From Nocardioidaceae bacterium (GTDB taxonomy: Bacteria > Actinomycetota > Actinomycetes > Propionibacteriales > Nocardioidaceae): a stretch of DNA of 42,375 nucleotides. Shown here one piece after another: positions 8,458 through 16,607 of the stretch. Below the pieces are notes generated by a model that saw nothing but the letters and a program-made list of their open reading frames with translations, had not been told where the DNA came from and searched no databases. Within the stretch, counting starts at the first letter, position 1; every line of letters starts with the position of its first letter. A program made the position numbers and the translations under genes. The DNA is taken from contig JAUJOO010000008.1 of NCBI GenBank assembly GCA_030447585.1, positions 31,912-74,286 of the forward strand, in the 5' to 3' direction.

Positions 8458-9414
8458 TCAGCCGGTGACGTAGTCCAGCCAGCGGGCCAGCTGCTCGAAG
8501 GCCTCGTCGCGGACCTCCTTGCGTGACAAGAACACGTCGTGCAGCGCGCCGTCGACTCGGATGATGGTCACGTGACGGCCGAGTTGGTGTGACCACCGGG
8601 CCGTGTGTCTGACGTCGACGACGGTGTCGGAGGTGGCTGCCTGTGCGGTCCAGGTCTCGGTGAGGGTGCTGGTGGAGGAACACAGCGTCAGCACTGGGAC
8701 GCCGACGTCGATGCCACGGTGAACCGTCCGGTGGCCCGCTCGCACCGCGCGCAGCCAGCCGGCCCGAGCCGGGAAACTGTTCTGCGGCTTCCAGGTCAGG
8801 TCGAAGTCCCATTCGCCGTGGTGGTCGCGATGCAGGCTTTCTGCGTAGACACCGGTCACGGTGCGTGGCACCACTGCGTAGGGCCGCCGCACTCCTAGCC
8901 GGTTGACCGCCTCGGTGCCCGCCGTTCTCGCGAGGAATGACCCCTGCAGATCAAGCCAAGGGCTGTTGAGGACCAGGGCGTCGACGCGGTTCCGGCCGGC
9001 GGCTGCGTGAGAAGCCGCCCACAGTGCGGTGACCAGACCACCTGTCGAGTGCGCACTGATGACGAGACGGTGGTGCCCGTCACGGTCTGTGATGCGGGTC
9101 GCTGCCTCATCGAGCTCAGGGAAATACTCCGCCAGGTCGAGGCAGAAGTTGGGCGTCTGGTGGGGGAGCAACGATCGCCCGTGCTTGCGCAGGTCGAGAG
9201 CGTAGAAGTCGTACCCGAGGTCTGCGTAGCGTTCCGCCATGGCGGTCTGGAAGAAGTAGTCACAGAAACCGTGCACGTGCAGCACCGCTCCTCGGGTCGC
9301 CGGAACAGCCGGCAGGCGTCTGACCAGCGTCGCGACGACGGGGCCCTCGGCGTCGTCCGGCAGCTCGATGGTCTCGCGGGTGTACGGCACCCCCAGCACG
9401 TCGGTCTCGTTCAT
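8458..9414 (-). CDS. Alpha/beta hydrolase, lysophospholipase/S33-like
   Basis: A 318-aa soluble serine hydrolase. The oxyanion region is VLHVHGFCDYF, the nucleophile elbow is SAHSTGG (Ser with His in place of the usual first Gly of GxSxG), and the catalytic His is probably in GALHDVFLS near residue 290. This pattern matches Hydrolase_4/monoacylglycerol-lipase-like enzymes. The substrate is unknown, with lipid esters most likely. It lies downstream of the ABC exporter genes on the same strand with a 28-base gap and could share their transcript. Confidence 0.8.
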   Translation of the reverse strand: MNETDVLGVPYTRETIELPDDAEGPVVATLVRRLPAVPATRGAVLHVHGFCDYFFQTAMAERYADLGYDFYALDLRKHGRSLLPHQTPNFCLDLAEYFPELDEAATRITDRDGHHRLVISAHSTGGLVTALWAASHAAAGRNRVDALVLNSPWLDLQGSFLARTAGTEAVNRLGVRRPYAVVPRTVTGVYAESLHRDHHGEWDFDLTWKPQNSFPARAGWLRAVRAGHRTVHRGIDVGVPVLTLCSSTSTLTETWTAQAATSDTVVDVRHTARWSHQLGRHVTIIRVDGALHDVFLSRKEVRDEAFEQLARWLDYVTG

Positions 9415-9442
9415 GTCTCCAGTCTGCCCGGCTCGGCGACGG

Positions 9443-10405
9443 TCAACCCTCGCGTGGGGTCCTGGTGTACATCTGCTTGATGACGTCCTCGATGCTCGGT
9501 TCGAGGATCGACAGGTCGGCCACCTGGTAGCGACGAGCGATGTCTGCTACGAGCGGTGCCGCGCTGGTGTCCGCGGCAAAGGTCAGCCACTGACGCGGAC
9601 CCTCGACCTTGACCGTGTCTGCCCCTAGGGAGCGAATGGGTTCCCCGGGCTCGACGAGGTCGACCACGAGAGTACGCCGGGCGTCGCCCAGGGCGTGCAA
9701 CCCGTCGAGGGAGCCGTCGAAGACCAACGAACCCTTGTCGATCACCATGACCCGCGAGCAGAGCTGCTCGATGTCGACCAGGTCGTGGGTGGTCAGCAGG
9801 ATCGTCACCCCCCTCTCGCGGTTCGTCTCCCGGAGGAAGTCGCGCAGGCTGGACTTGCTGATCACATCCAGGCCGATGGTTGGCTCGTCGAGGTAGACGA
9901 CCTCTGGGTCGTGGAGTAAGGCAGCCGCGATGTCACCACGCATCCGCTGCCCGAGCGAGAGCTGACGCACGGGAGTGTCGAGTATTTCTGCCAGGTCGAG
10001 GAGCTCGGTGAAGGTTGCCATGTTCGCCCGGTAGCGAGCATCAGGGATGCGGTAGATCCGTCGTAGCAGGTCGAAGGAGTCTCGCAGCGGCAGGTCCCAC
10101 CACAGCGTGGTGCGCTGGCCGAACACGACCCCGATGCGCCGGGCGAGGGCGGTCCGCTGGGTAGACGGCACCATACCTGCGACGGTGAGCCGACCCGACG
10201 TCGGCACCAGGATGCCGGTCAGCATCTTGATCGTGGTGGACTTGCCGGCGCCGTTCGGGCCGATGTACCCGACCATCTCGCCACGCTCCACACCGAAGTG
10301 GAGGTCGCGCACTGCATGGACGGTCTCCCGCTCTCGGCCCAGCCACCCCACCTTGCGGCGTACCACGAACGAGCGGGAGACGCCCTGCACCTCGATGACA
10401 GACAT
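9443..10405 (-). CDS. ABC-2 exporter ATPase
   Basis: A 320-aa ATPase with Walker A GPNGAGKST (49-57), Q-loop GQRTTLWWDLP, signature LSLGQ (149-153), Walker B VVYLDEP (169-175) and an H-loop TTHD. The GQRTTLWWDLP and SLGQRMRGD sequences are characteristic of the COG4586 group, which works with two ABC-2 permeases. ATG at 10403-10405 is the correct start; the frame stays open upstream over the permease, but that stretch is a shadow. The start lies 2 bases after the stop of the permease gene, indicating one operon. Confidence 0.9.
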   Translation of the reverse strand: MSVIEVQGVSRSFVVRRKVGWLGRERETVHAVRDLHFGVERGEMVGYIGPNGAGKSTTIKMLTGILVPTSGRLTVAGMVPSTQRTALARRIGVVFGQRTTLWWDLPLRDSFDLLRRIYRIPDARYRANMATFTELLDLAEILDTPVRQLSLGQRMRGDIAAALLHDPEVVYLDEPTIGLDVISKSSLRDFLRETNRERGVTILLTTHDLVDIEQLCSRVMVIDKGSLVFDGSLDGLHALGDARRTLVVDLVEPGEPIRSLGADTVKVEGPRQWLTFAADTSAAPLVADIARRYQVADLSILEPSIEDVIKQMYTRTPREG

Positions 10406-10407
10406 CG

Positions 10408-11223
10408 CTAGCTCCCGGTCGACCGGTAGCGGCGTATCCCCGCACGCCAACACGTCGCCGCAGCCAGGCTGAGGACTGCCGCGGCGACCGGGGCTGCGAA
10501 CTGCACCGCGCTCGGCAAACCCAACGGATCCGGCTTGTCGAGGATGAACAGGCTGGGGTACCAGTTGACGAACGTGAGCGGCAGGACGAACGTCAGCGCC
10601 TTCACCGCCTCGAGGGGATAGATCGTCATCGGGTACTCCGCCAACGTGCTCCCGCCGTAGGTGAAGGCGTTGGCGAGCTCGGACGCGTCCGACGTCCAGA
10701 ACTGCACTGCGGCACCGATGGTGAAGAGTGCCAGGAAGATGACGGTGCCGAAGACCACCAGGTACGGGATCATCGCGACACGTGCCCACGTCCAGTCGAT
10801 GTCGAGGGCGACGATCGCCCAGGCGAAGACGACGCCGGCCTGGGTGATTCTCCCCAGCCGCCGCAGAGCGAACTGGTCCGCGCACATCTGGATGTACGCC
10901 GACACCGGACGCACCAGCATCACGTCAAACGTGCCCATCCGGATCCGCTGCCCGAGACGCTCGATGTTGCCGAGGACGAGATCCGCGCACCCGAGACACA
11001 GCGCCGAACCCCCGTAGAGAAAGGCGATCTCGGCAAGCGAGAAGCCGCCGAGGGAGTCGACGTTCGAGAACATCACCAAGATGGCAACGAAGTCGAGGCC
11101 GGTGATGAGGAACTGGCCGATCGTCATGATCGCGAACGAGGTGCGGTAGGTGAGCGACACCCTGATCCACATCCACGCGAGGACTGCGTAGGCCCGGAGG
11201 TCCGAGCGAGCTGCGTCAACCAC
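10408..11223 (-). CDS. ABC-2 type permease (COG3694-like)
   Basis: A 271-aa inner-membrane protein with about six hydrophobic segments. The region RIRMGTFDVMLVRPVSAYIQ, placed between helices, is typical of the COG3694 ABC-2 family. It starts with GTG and overlaps the upstream permease gene by 8 bases, so translation is probably coupled. With the second permease and the ATPase it should form a heterodimeric exporter of unknown substrate. Confidence 0.87.
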   Translation of the reverse strand: MVDAARSDLRAYAVLAWMWIRVSLTYRTSFAIMTIGQFLITGLDFVAILVMFSNVDSLGGFSLAEIAFLYGGSALCLGCADLVLGNIERLGQRIRMGTFDVMLVRPVSAYIQMCADQFALRRLGRITQAGVVFAWAIVALDIDWTWARVAMIPYLVVFGTVIFLALFTIGAAVQFWTSDASELANAFTYGGSTLAEYPMTIYPLEAVKALTFVLPLTFVNWYPSLFILDKPDPLGLPSAVQFAAPVAAAVLSLAAATCWRAGIRRYRSTGS

Positions 11224-12028
11224 CTTGGACCACCACCTTGCGGTTGGCGAGACCGAGCACGAGGTGGCAGAGCCACAGCAAAGCGATGGTCCAAGCAGCC
11301 TGGAACGCGAGAGCCGCCCACGCGTCGGTTCCGGGGTGCTTGCCGAGCCAGATGTCCGCGGGCACTTGAAGGTAGGACGCCCACGGCAGCACTGTCGCGA
11401 GGTCCCCCGTCCAGCCGGGGAACAGGACTAGGGGCACGGTGAGCCCCGAGAAGAACATGGCGAAGATCGCTGCCAGGTGCTTCACGCCGGTGTCGTCGAG
11501 CAGCCAGAAAGCGCTCGCCGAGACGAGCATGCGCACACCGAAGCTCACGGTGACCGCCAGCACGACAGCTATCGCGAACTGAACCGAGAGCAGCAGGTCC
11601 GCCGGATAGCGCAGGTCGAAGAGAGCGGCGCCGACAAGGGTGGGGGCAAGCCCGCGGGTGAGGAGGTGGTAGAGCGCGCGGCCGAGGTCACTGGCGAGAT
11701 ACCACCCCAGCAGACTCACCGGGCGGTAGAGGTCAATGGCGACGTCGCCCGTCTTGATCCTCGCAGCCAGGTCGTCGGTGGCACCCCCGTTCCAGACGGC
11801 AACCGTCATGATCATCGCCTGGCCGAGCCAGGCGTAGGTCACGGCGTCCTTGGCGTCGTACCCGCCTGCGCCCGGGTTCTCGCTCCAGACGGCGATGTAG
11901 ACGAAGCAGATGATGATGCCGAAGACAGAGTTGGTGAAGATGCCCGCCAGGGTTGCGGCGCGGTAGGTCGAGTAGCGGCGGAAGCTCCGCTTGGCAACGG
12001 CGAACCAGAGGGAGACCGTCGCGCGCAC
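11216..12028 (-). CDS. ABC-2 type permease (COG4587-like)
   Basis: A 270-aa inner-membrane protein with about six hydrophobic segments. DLAARIKTGDVAIDLYRPVS is the counterpart of the conserved loop in its partner permease. GTG start at 12026-12028. It is the first gene of the three-gene exporter operon (permease, permease, ATPase). The N-terminus (FAVAKRSFRRYSTYRAAT) is a basic cytosolic lead into the first helix. The substrate is unknown. Confidence 0.87.
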   Translation of the reverse strand: MRATVSLWFAVAKRSFRRYSTYRAATLAGIFTNSVFGIIICFVYIAVWSENPGAGGYDAKDAVTYAWLGQAMIMTVAVWNGGATDDLAARIKTGDVAIDLYRPVSLLGWYLASDLGRALYHLLTRGLAPTLVGAALFDLRYPADLLLSVQFAIAVVLAVTVSFGVRMLVSASAFWLLDDTGVKHLAAIFAMFFSGLTVPLVLFPGWTGDLATVLPWASYLQVPADIWLGKHPGTDAWAALAFQAAWTIALLWLCHLVLGLANRKVVVQGG

Positions 12029-12068
12029 AACGGGACAGTCTGCCCCATCTGGCTTTCGCGCTGCCAGC

Positions 12069-12590
12069 TCAGTGCTGGTAGGTCCCTATGATCTGAGCCC
12101 GCGCGAGTGTCTTGAACGCCAGGTTGAACGACACCACCGCGGGGGAGGCGTCGGCATCGACCCCGAGCTGCTCATCGGCTACCGCGTGGACGACGAAGTA
12201 GTAGCGGTGCGGGCGGTCTCCTTCCGGTGGCGCCGCCCCCATGAAACCCCTTTCGCCGCCGTCGTTGCGCACATGGAAGGCGCCGTTGGGAAGGCCATCG
12301 GACGCGGCGCCAGTGGCAAGCTCGGTGGTGTCGCCTGGGATGTCGACGGCGACCCAGTGCCAGAACCCGGAAGGCGTCGGCGCGTCGGGGTCGAAGCAGG
12401 TGACCACGAAGCTCTTGGTCTCCTGGGGGAAGCCTGCCCACGACAGCTGCGGAGATGTGTTGCCCCTCTCGGCCACTTGGTCATCGGACAACGGCTCACC
12501 GTCGGTGATGTCGTTGCTGGTGACGGTGAACGAAGGGACCGGCGGCAGCTTGGCGTAGGGGTCCTCGGCAATCGGTCGGTCAAGGGTCAT
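12069..12590 (-). CDS. YbhB/YbcL family (PEBP-like) protein
   Basis: About 173 aa. The fold signatures are [26 protein letters not shown] near 45-70 (DPDAP is the core PEBP motif), [15 protein letters not shown], and a [11 protein letters not shown] strand. The bacterial family resembles Raf-kinase-inhibitor/phosphatidylethanolamine-binding proteins and binds small anions; its physiological role is not established. Start is either ATG 12590 (used) or ATG 12599; neither has a strong ribosome site. It is divergent from the RNA methylase gene. Confidence 0.85.
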   Translation of the reverse strand: MTLDRPIAEDPYAKLPPVPSFTVTSNDITDGEPLSDDQVAERGNTSPQLSWAGFPQETKSFVVTCFDPDAPTPSGFWHWVAVDIPGDTTELATGAASDGLPNGAFHVRNDGGERGFMGAAPPEGDRPHRYYFVVHAVADEQLGVDADASPAVVSFNLAFKTLARAQIIGTYQH

Positions 12591-12656
12591 GGCGACCATC
12601 TTGGCGTCTCGTGACGCGATCCGCCACGGGAGCCGACCGGCCCCCATAATGTCGCC

Positions 12657-13481
12657 ATGGCGCAGCTGGTCTGGGTTGAGGACCCCGATGACCCACGGCT
12701 CGCCGACTACCGAAACCTTCGCGACGTGTCGCTTCGCAGGCGGCTGGAGACGGCCCACGGGCTTTTTATCGCCGAGGGGGAGAAGGTCGTTCGCCGCGCC
12801 GTCGAGGCGGGGTTCGCCGTCCGCTCGTTCCTCATGACCGAGCGCTGGCTGGCTGGACTGGCAGCAGAGCTGGCGACCGCGGGCGACGACATCCCCTGTT
12901 ACGTAGTGAGCTCGGAGGCTGCCGAGGCCGTGAGCGGTTTCCACGTGCACCGCGGCGCCCTAGCGGCACTGAACCGTCGACCCCTTCCCGCTGTGGCCGA
13001 GCTGCTGGTGGATGCGCGGCGCATCGTCTTGCTGGAGGACATCGTCGATCACACGAACGTCGGTGCGATCTTCCGCTGCGCCGCTGCGCTCGGAATCGAC
13101 GTCGTTCTGCTCTCACCACGCTGTGCCGATCCCCTTTACCGTCGCTCGGTGAAGGTGGCGATGGGGGCCGTCTTCTCCCTGCCGTGGACCCGCGTGGACG
13201 ACTGGTATGACGCGATGCCGCACCTCGGCGAAGCAGGTTTCACCACGGTGGCGATGACGCTTGCCGACGACGCCGAGGACCTCTCGGAGCTGGCACCCAG
13301 AATCGGTCACGAGCGGCTGTGCGTGGTTCTCGGCTCAGAGGGTCCGGGTCTGTCTCCGCGGTGGGCGGCAAGCGCAGACCACCGGGCCACGATTCCCCTC
13401 GACAGAGGGGTGGACTCCCTGAACGTGGCCGCCGCGGCAGCGGTGACCTTCTACGTCCTGCGGTCGAAGTCGTCGCGCTAG
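12657..13481 (+). CDS. TrmH/SpoU family RNA 2'-O-methyltransferase
   Basis: A 274-aa protein with an N-terminal substrate-binding part (1-115, with [16 protein letters not shown]) and a C-terminal SPOUT knot. The three SpoU motifs are present: [23 protein letters not shown] and [18 protein letters not shown]. It methylates the 2'-hydroxyl of a ribose in rRNA or tRNA using SAM; which nucleotide cannot be told. ATG start. Its stop overlaps the end of convergent def by 4 bases. Confidence 0.88.
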   Translation: MAQLVWVEDPDDPRLADYRNLRDVSLRRRLETAHGLFIAEGEKVVRRAVEAGFAVRSFLMTERWLAGLAAELATAGDDIPCYVVSSEAAEAVSGFHVHRGALAALNRRPLPAVAELLVDARRIVLLEDIVDHTNVGAIFRCAAALGIDVVLLSPRCADPLYRRSVKVAMGAVFSLPWTRVDDWYDAMPHLGEAGFTTVAMTLADDAEDLSELAPRIGHERLCVVLGSEGPGLSPRWAASADHRATIPLDRGVDSLNVAAAAAVTFYVLRSKSSR

Positions 13482-14095
13482 GGGGTTGCGGGAGACTCGG
13501 CCGGGCGTGCGCCGATCGGCCAGTCGGCCGGGAAGTCAGCCGCGACGCGTGCCGCCTCGTCGTACAGCCTGCGCCGTACCTTTTTCGACAGCTTGTCGGC
13601 GAAGACTGTGCCGCTGAGATGGTCGCTCTCGTGCTGAAGACAGCGGGCCAGCAGACCCGTGCCGGCGTGGCGGACCGGGCTCCCGAGCTGGTCGACCCCT
13701 CTCACGGCCGCGTGGTCGGGCCGTGCACACGTAACGAAGGCCCCTGGGAGGGAGAGGCAGCCTTCCTCGCTCTCGATGAGCTGGCGGTCCTTGCCGATGG
13801 GGACCTCCAGGGTGGGGTTGCAGACGACCCCCGCACCGGCGTCGTCGCCGACACCTGGGCAGTCGAACACGAATACGGCGAGGTCGACGCCTATCTGATT
13901 CGCGGCCAGGCCGACGCCTTCAGCGGCGTACATGGTCGCCGCCATGTCGGCCACCAGATCGGCCAGCTCGCCGTCGAAGGACTCGACCGGGCGGCTCGCC
14001 CTGTGCAAGACCGGGTCGCCCCAACGCACGATGGCGCGCACGGTCCCGCCGGGGGGAAGCGACGTCACCGGGGGACCGTACCTTACTGAGATCAC
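13478..14095 (-). CDS. def: Peptide deformylase
   Basis: A metalloenzyme that removes the formyl group from the N-terminal Met of new proteins. All three motifs are visible: GVGLAANQIG, EGCLSLPG (metal-ligand Cys) and QHESDHLSG (two metal His and catalytic Glu). The full frame is 205 aa from ATG 14095, but a GTG at 14068 (TSLPPGGTVRAIV) is an equally good start, and neither has a clear ribosome site. The EGCLSLPG (rather than EGCLSVP) form is found in actinobacterial secondary deformylases. Confidence 0.9.
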   Translation of the reverse strand: MISVRYGPPVTSLPPGGTVRAIVRWGDPVLHRASRPVESFDGELADLVADMAATMYAAEGVGLAANQIGVDLAVFVFDCPGVGDDAGAGVVCNPTLEVPIGKDRQLIESEEGCLSLPGAFVTCARPDHAAVRGVDQLGSPVRHAGTGLLARCLQHESDHLSGTVFADKLSKKVRRRLYDEAARVAADFPADWPIGARPAESPATP

Positions 14096-14113
14096 CGTCC
14101 GGCCGGGAGCACC

Positions 14114-14908
14114 TCAGTTGAACTGCCAGGACCGCTTCGAGAGCCCGTACCAGAAACCGTCGATGACCGACGTCGCCTCTCGCAGGTTTTCCATGCTGGC
14201 GCCGAGGCTGACGAACAGCGGGGCGAAGTGCTCCGTGCGGGGGTGGGCGAGGGTCGCGGCGGGTGCCTTGCGGAGGAAGTCGATGACTGCGTCGACGTCA
14301 CTCGATGCGATCGCGCGCTCGGCCCACTCGTCGAACTCCTTCGACCACTGCGGTGCGGGGGAGTCGCTCGACTGCCGCAGGTTGACCAGGCGCAGGTTGT
14401 GTGTGGTGAAGCCGCTACCGATGATCAGGACGCCCTCGTCACGCAGCGGCTGGAGCTTGCGTCCGAGGTAGAAGAGAGCTGGCGGGTCGAGGGTCGGCAT
14501 CGACATCTGCAGGGTCGGGATGTCGGCTGCGGGGAACATCTCGGCGAGCGGCACGTAGGCGCCGTGGTCGAGCCCGCGGGTCGGTGCATCGTGCACCTCG
14601 TGCTGTGGTGAGCGTAGGAGCCGTCGGACCTTGGTGGCGAGCTCCGGCGCGCCGGGAGCGGCGTACTGCACTTGGTAGTAGCGCTCGGGAAAGCCCCAGA
14701 AGTCATAGACAAGCGGCACCGTCTCCGTGGCGGCCAGTGTCAGCGGGGCCTCCTCCCAGTGGGCGGACACGATCAGGATGGAGGAGGGAAGCGGAAGGTC
14801 TGCGGACCACTTGGCGAGCTCGCTGGCCCAGACGACGTCATCGGCCAGCGGCGGTGCGCCGTGGCTTAGATAGAGGACGGGCATCGGCGCCGTCGAGGGA
14901 TCGGTCAT
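14114..14908 (-). CDS. LigB/DODA-type extradiol dioxygenase
   Basis: A 264-aa non-haem iron(II) dioxygenase of the DODA (4,5-DOPA-extradiol dioxygenase-like) class. Metal/catalytic His are in LYLSHGAPP (near 14), VSAHWEE (near 46) and GLDHGAYVPL (near 112), with a further conserved IGSGFTTHNLR. It ring-opens a catechol-type substrate; the natural substrate is unknown, and many bacterial members are annotated only by class. ATG 14908 is chosen for GGAGGG 5 bases upstream; the frame stays open 17 codons further without support. A good sigma-70-like promoter lies just upstream. Confidence 0.86.
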   Translation of the reverse strand: MTDPSTAPMPVLYLSHGAPPLADDVVWASELAKWSADLPLPSSILIVSAHWEEAPLTLAATETVPLVYDFWGFPERYYQVQYAAPGAPELATKVRRLLRSPQHEVHDAPTRGLDHGAYVPLAEMFPAADIPTLQMSMPTLDPPALFYLGRKLQPLRDEGVLIIGSGFTTHNLRLVNLRQSSDSPAPQWSKEFDEWAERAIASSDVDAVIDFLRKAPAATLAHPRTEHFAPLFVSLGASMENLREATSVIDGFWYGLSKRSWQFN

Positions 14909-14944
14909 TATGCCCTCCGGAACAACCGAGTAGTTGATGATTAA

Positions 14945-14973
14945 AGTATATCGCCTCAACCGGGTCCCCGCAA
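14945..14973 (-). promoter_or_regulatory. Sigma-70-like promoter for the DODA dioxygenase
   Basis: On the minus strand, TTGCGG (14968-14973) and TATACT (14945-14950) are separated by exactly 17 bases. This is the most AT-rich patch of the area and lies 37 bases before the start codon. A short GTTGA/TCAAC inverted repeat (14933-14937 with 14956-14960) flanks the -10 and could be part of an operator, but it is only 5 bp. Confidence 0.5.
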
Positions 14974-15021
14974 CGGTGTCGATCCCGTGGTGGAAGCTTG
15001 CACCGGCTGTTACGTTTGCCC

Positions 15022-15855
15022 ATGCCCTCCATACCCTCCGTGACCTTCAACAACGGCGTCGAGATCCCACAGGTCGGTTTCGGCGTCTTCCAAATTCCTG
15101 ACGTCGAGACCAGGCAGGCGGTTTCCTTGGCACTCGACGTCGGCTACCGTCACATCGACACGGCGACGGCGTACGGCAACGAGCGGGCCGTCGGCGAGGC
15201 GATCGCCGACTCGAGGATCGCGCGGGACGAGCTCTTCGTCACCACGAAGTGCTGGAACTCAGACCAGGGTTACGACGAGGCACTCAAGGCCTTCGACGCA
15301 AGCATGGAACGTCTCGCCCTGGACTACCTCGATCTCTACCTCATCCACTGGCCAATGCCGGCGAAGGACAGGTACGTCGACACATGGAGGGCGTTCGAGA
15401 AGGTGTATGCCGACGGGCGTGTCCGCTCGATCGGTGTCTCGAACTTCCAGCCGCCGCACCTGCAGCGACTCTTCGACGAGTGCGGGGTCGTTCCGGCCAT
15501 CAACCAGGTGGAGCTTCATCCTTGGCTCCAGCAGCGCGAGCTGCGCGCCTTCCACGCCGAACATGGCATCGTGACCGAGGCCTGGAGTCCCATCGCCCAG
15601 GGTGGTGACCGACTCGCTGACCCTTCGATCGCGCGGATTGCCGACAAGCACTCCGTGACGCCCGCCCAGGTGATCTTGCGGTGGCATCTCGATCTCGGCA
15701 ACGTCGTCATACCCAAGTCGGTTCACAAGGACAGGATGGCGACGAACCTCGACCTGTTCGGCATCCGGCTCGACGAGGACGACCACGCGACGATGGAGGG
15801 TCTCGACGGCGGCTCGCGGGTCGGGCCGGACCCGGACGAGTTCGACGGCGAGTAG
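15022..15855 (+). CDS. Aldo/keto reductase (AKR5-like)
   Basis: A 277-aa NADPH-dependent reductase with a TIM-barrel. The catalytic tetrad is visible: Asp in GYRHIDTATAYGNE, Tyr in the same motif, Lys in VTTKCWN and His in LYLIHWP. The cofactor loop VIPKSVHKDRMATNLD is typical of the 2,5-diketogluconate reductase/prostaglandin synthase-like group. The ATG at 15022 is chosen over a start 8 codons upstream because the family begins near PSVTFNNGVEIPQVGFG. The physiological carbonyl substrate is unknown. Confidence 0.88.
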   Translation: MPSIPSVTFNNGVEIPQVGFGVFQIPDVETRQAVSLALDVGYRHIDTATAYGNERAVGEAIADSRIARDELFVTTKCWNSDQGYDEALKAFDASMERLALDYLDLYLIHWPMPAKDRYVDTWRAFEKVYADGRVRSIGVSNFQPPHLQRLFDECGVVPAINQVELHPWLQQRELRAFHAEHGIVTEAWSPIAQGGDRLADPSIARIADKHSVTPAQVILRWHLDLGNVVIPKSVHKDRMATNLDLFGIRLDEDDHATMEGLDGGSRVGPDPDEFDGE

Positions 15856-15893
15856 CTCTTAGACCCCTACTGTCCTCGACCTGAGGCAGTGAC

Positions 15894-16460
15894 TCAGGCG
15901 GCCCGGTGGGCTGTTTGGGTGCCGGTGTGGTCGACGAGGTAGTGGTGGCCGTGGGGTGATCGCCAGACGAAGACGCCGTTGAAGACTTGTTTGACTTGCC
16001 AGCCGGCATGCGTCTTGATGCGGTGGTGGTATCGGACGAACGGTCCCGAGGTTTTCTAGCGCGGTTTGGCCTGGTGGTCCGCCGTCGCCGGGGTCGACGT
16101 AGGCGATGGTGTGGTCGGCGTCTTTGCGTCGGCCCGTGTTGGTGGCGCAGGCGAACTCCGCCACGGGCGGGGTGCCTGGGCCACCCACGAAGACAAGGCG
16201 TTCCATCCCCGGCAGGGACACCCCCTCGCAGGCCGTGCCGTCGAGGCGAGCGTGCAGGTCGGCCCAATGCGCCGCGCGCCGACAGTGCCTTGCGCTAGTT
16301 CTCCCTTGTCCACAACGAAAACCGGGGTCCGGACCTGAAATCGGATCGCCGGCTCACTTGAAGTCGTGACGAGGCGATCTCGCCGCTCCGGTGTCGCGGG
16401 GCCAGCCCGTTGTAGAGCGACCGTCTCGTCCGCCACCGGGTGCTCAGTCCACTCCGTCAC
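15894..16460 (-). pseudogene. Decayed DUF222/HNH endonuclease gene (3' half)
   Basis: Most of the 750-bp gap between the two plus-strand genes is the remnant of a DUF222-HNH protein. One frame gives TGRRKDADHTIAYVDPGDGG and a GGPPGQT ending. After one base too many in the C-run 16045-16047 (minus-strand G-run), a second frame gives GPFVRYHHRIKTHAGWQVKQ, then WRSPHGHHYLVDHTGTQ to a stop at 15894. This is the DHTIAY...HHRIKTH HNH core. Further 5', the frame reading TPVFVVDKGELAQGTVGARR (about 16250-16345) resembles a DUF222 strand, but the part between is degenerate and the N-terminal domain is missing. These proteins occur in many actinomycete copies, often near mobile DNA. Confidence 0.65.
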
Positions 16461-16607
16461 CGCACCCTCCTGTCAGCATCGACCATCCGCCGAGCGAGCC
16501 CGCCTGAAGGAGACGGCCTGCAGCGGTGCGCCTGAAGGCAAGGCTGCGCAGTAAGGTCTCCACCATGGCTAGGCCGCGGGTGCTCGGAATCGTCCTGGCT
16601 GAGGCCG

